In this document: one piece after another, positions 63,215 through 64,000 of the stretch
Position numbering within the stretch: position 1 is the first letter of the stretch
Layout of the letters: the number at the start of each line of letters is the position of its first letter
Source of the DNA: Candidatus Gastranaerophilales bacterium
GTDB lineage: Bacteria > Cyanobacteriota > Vampirovibrionia > Gastranaerophilales > Gastranaerophilaceae
Assembly (NCBI GenBank): GCA_944326565.1
Contig: CALVEL010000001.1
Coordinates: forward strand, 1-64,000
DNA: 64,000 nucleotides
Reading direction: 5' to 3'
The notes under the pieces: generated by a model
Told to the model about the DNA's origin: nothing
Databases searched by the model: none
The model's input: the letters and a program-made list of their open reading frames with translations, nothing else
Position numbers and translations under genes: made by a program

Positions 63215-63829
63215 ATGAAAAAAGCATTTACAATGGCAGAAGTATTAATTACTTTGGGAATTATAGGTATTGTTGCTGCAATGACAATGCCAATGATTAT
63301 AAGTAAAGCCGAAAGAATGATTTTAGCCCAGCAGTTTAAGAAGATGTATGCAAATCTTTCTAATGCAATTAATTTAGTATCAGAAAAATATGGTGGTTCT
63401 TACGAATGCTATAATACATCATATGGTAATTACCATACTGCGGATTGTAAAGTTTTTTGGAGTGAAATGATCTCACAAATGAATATAGTTCACAGTTGTT
63501 ACCCAGGGGTAGCTGGTTGTCGACCTACTTATAAAACAAAAGCGGAAGTATTATCATTAGGTGGAAATGTAAAAAATACAGCTTGTACAATGAATGTATC
63601 AGGAAAAGTTTATTACCTCACAGATGGTTCAATGATAGCTTTCCAAAATACAGATGTATTTTTTGTAATTGATATAAATGGTAAAAAAGGTCCTAATAGA
63701 TGGGGTTACGATGTTTTTTATATGAATTTAAATAAAAAAAATCAGTTGGTAAATGTAGTGCCTATTGATTTTATTTGTGCGATGAAAGAAAAAGGTGGTA
63801 TGTATGTAGAAGAGATGCTGAGGGAATAA
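63215..63829 (+). CDS. Prepilin-like protein B
   Basis: 204 aa from ATG 63215, which has AGAGG 5 bp upstream; upstream in-frame starts exist at 63182 and through the leader. Class III-type signal MKKAFTMAEVLITLGIIGIV with mature Phe and Glu at position 5, then a helix (SKAERMILAQQFKKMYANLS) and a globular part with several Cys. The end carries FVIDINGKKGPNRWGYDVFY, shared with prepilin A. Beyond the signal and this motif the two proteins differ strongly. Possibly a minor pilin or type II secretion pseudopilin. Confidence 0.8.
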   Translation: MKKAFTMAEVLITLGIIGIVAAMTMPMIISKAERMILAQQFKKMYANLSNAINLVSEKYGGSYECYNTSYGNYHTADCKVFWSEMISQMNIVHSCYPGVAGCRPTYKTKAEVLSLGGNVKNTACTMNVSGKVYYLTDGSMIAFQNTDVFFVIDINGKKGPNRWGYDVFYMNLNKKNQLVNVVPIDFICAMKEKGGMYVEEMLRE

Positions 63830-64000
63830 AAATTTTAATTAAAATCTACATCATTTAACGGATAAAAAATATAAAAAAATAGTTTATTCTAAACTTGGAA
63901 ATATCGTACAATGACAACTTCTTAAAGAAAATAAATTTACAGGCATGGCGAAGTCATGGGATTTTTTCTTATTATTACAAATTGTTACCAACGTTTAAGA
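63830..64000. other. AT-rich end of window, no gene seen
   Basis: 171 bp without a convincing ORF, RNA or strong hairpin. A weak AT palindrome (ATTTTAATTAAAAT) just after prepilin B could terminate it. The next gene lies beyond the window. Confidence 0.4.

Overview
The window looks like chromosome of a low-GC (about 30% by eye), diderm, non-photosynthetic bacterium. The best guess is a gut Vampirovibrionia/Melainabacteria of the order Gastranaerophilales. This rests on the prepilin signature KKAFTLAEVLITLGIIGIV, a VKOR-DsbA fusion of the cyanobacterial type, outer-membrane functions (MlaD, LolA-like, RND-TolC), several secreted TPR proteins and the standard genetic code. The taxon is inferred, not proven. 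No rRNA, CRISPR array, insertion sequence or prophage is visible; there is one tRNA (Gln).

Layout. 0-2.6 kb: end of a YD-like tandem-repeat protein, a zinc-ribbon protein and a dead M48-like protease. 2.6-7.8 kb: signalling operon of a GAF/HD-GYP protein, an exported TPR protein, two LuxR-type response regulators and a pentapeptide-repeat protein. 7.9-13 kb (minus): DAHP synthase, TPR proteins, a DedA-like protein, QueH and VKOR-DsbA. 13-19.6 kb: asparaginase II, a LysM-lysozyme, upp, MlaD, a probable RNA polymerase omega subunit and purine nucleoside phosphorylase. 19.6-20.1 kb: a MazE/AbrB-like gene facing away from a frameshifted XRE regulator across a 22-bp palindrome. 20-24.4 kb: two lineage-type proteins and plsY. 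24.5-28.6 kb: an unrecognised operon (vWA, FHA-like membrane protein, two TonB-C-like proteins, a 48-aa membrane protein), followed by a possible small RNA and a 59-aa HTH protein.

30.2-43.1 kb holds an aryl-polyene (APE)-type type II polyketide cluster: two ketosynthases, ketoreductase, dehydratase, chain-length-factor-like protein, two ACPs, an adenylating ligase fused to a second dehydratase, thioesterase, two acyltransferases, LolA-like and MMPL export proteins, a phosphopantetheinyl transferase and a methyltransferase. Together these could build an aryl polyene on ACP, move it across the membrane and attach it to an outer-membrane lipid. An RND-TolC efflux operon follows (43.8-49.8 kb).

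49.8-64 kb is mostly housekeeping: tRNA-Gln, Nif3-like, coaBC, gmk, a histidine kinase, YbaK-like, an organophosphate transporter, a DEDDh exonuclease, thioredoxin, mutL, a GC-richer PiT-like transporter and an orphan DNA methyltransferase. Two prepilin-like genes at 49.9 and 63.2 kb share a nearly identical leader of about 150 bp. Each leader has 12 consecutive G, a 15-codon upstream ORF and two hairpins that each pair with a ribosome binding site.

The least explained signals are this repeated prepilin leader; two 14-bp divergent spacers that appear to be symmetric leaderless promoters (gmk/kinase and PPTase/methyltransferase); and the vWA/FHA/TonB-C operon.
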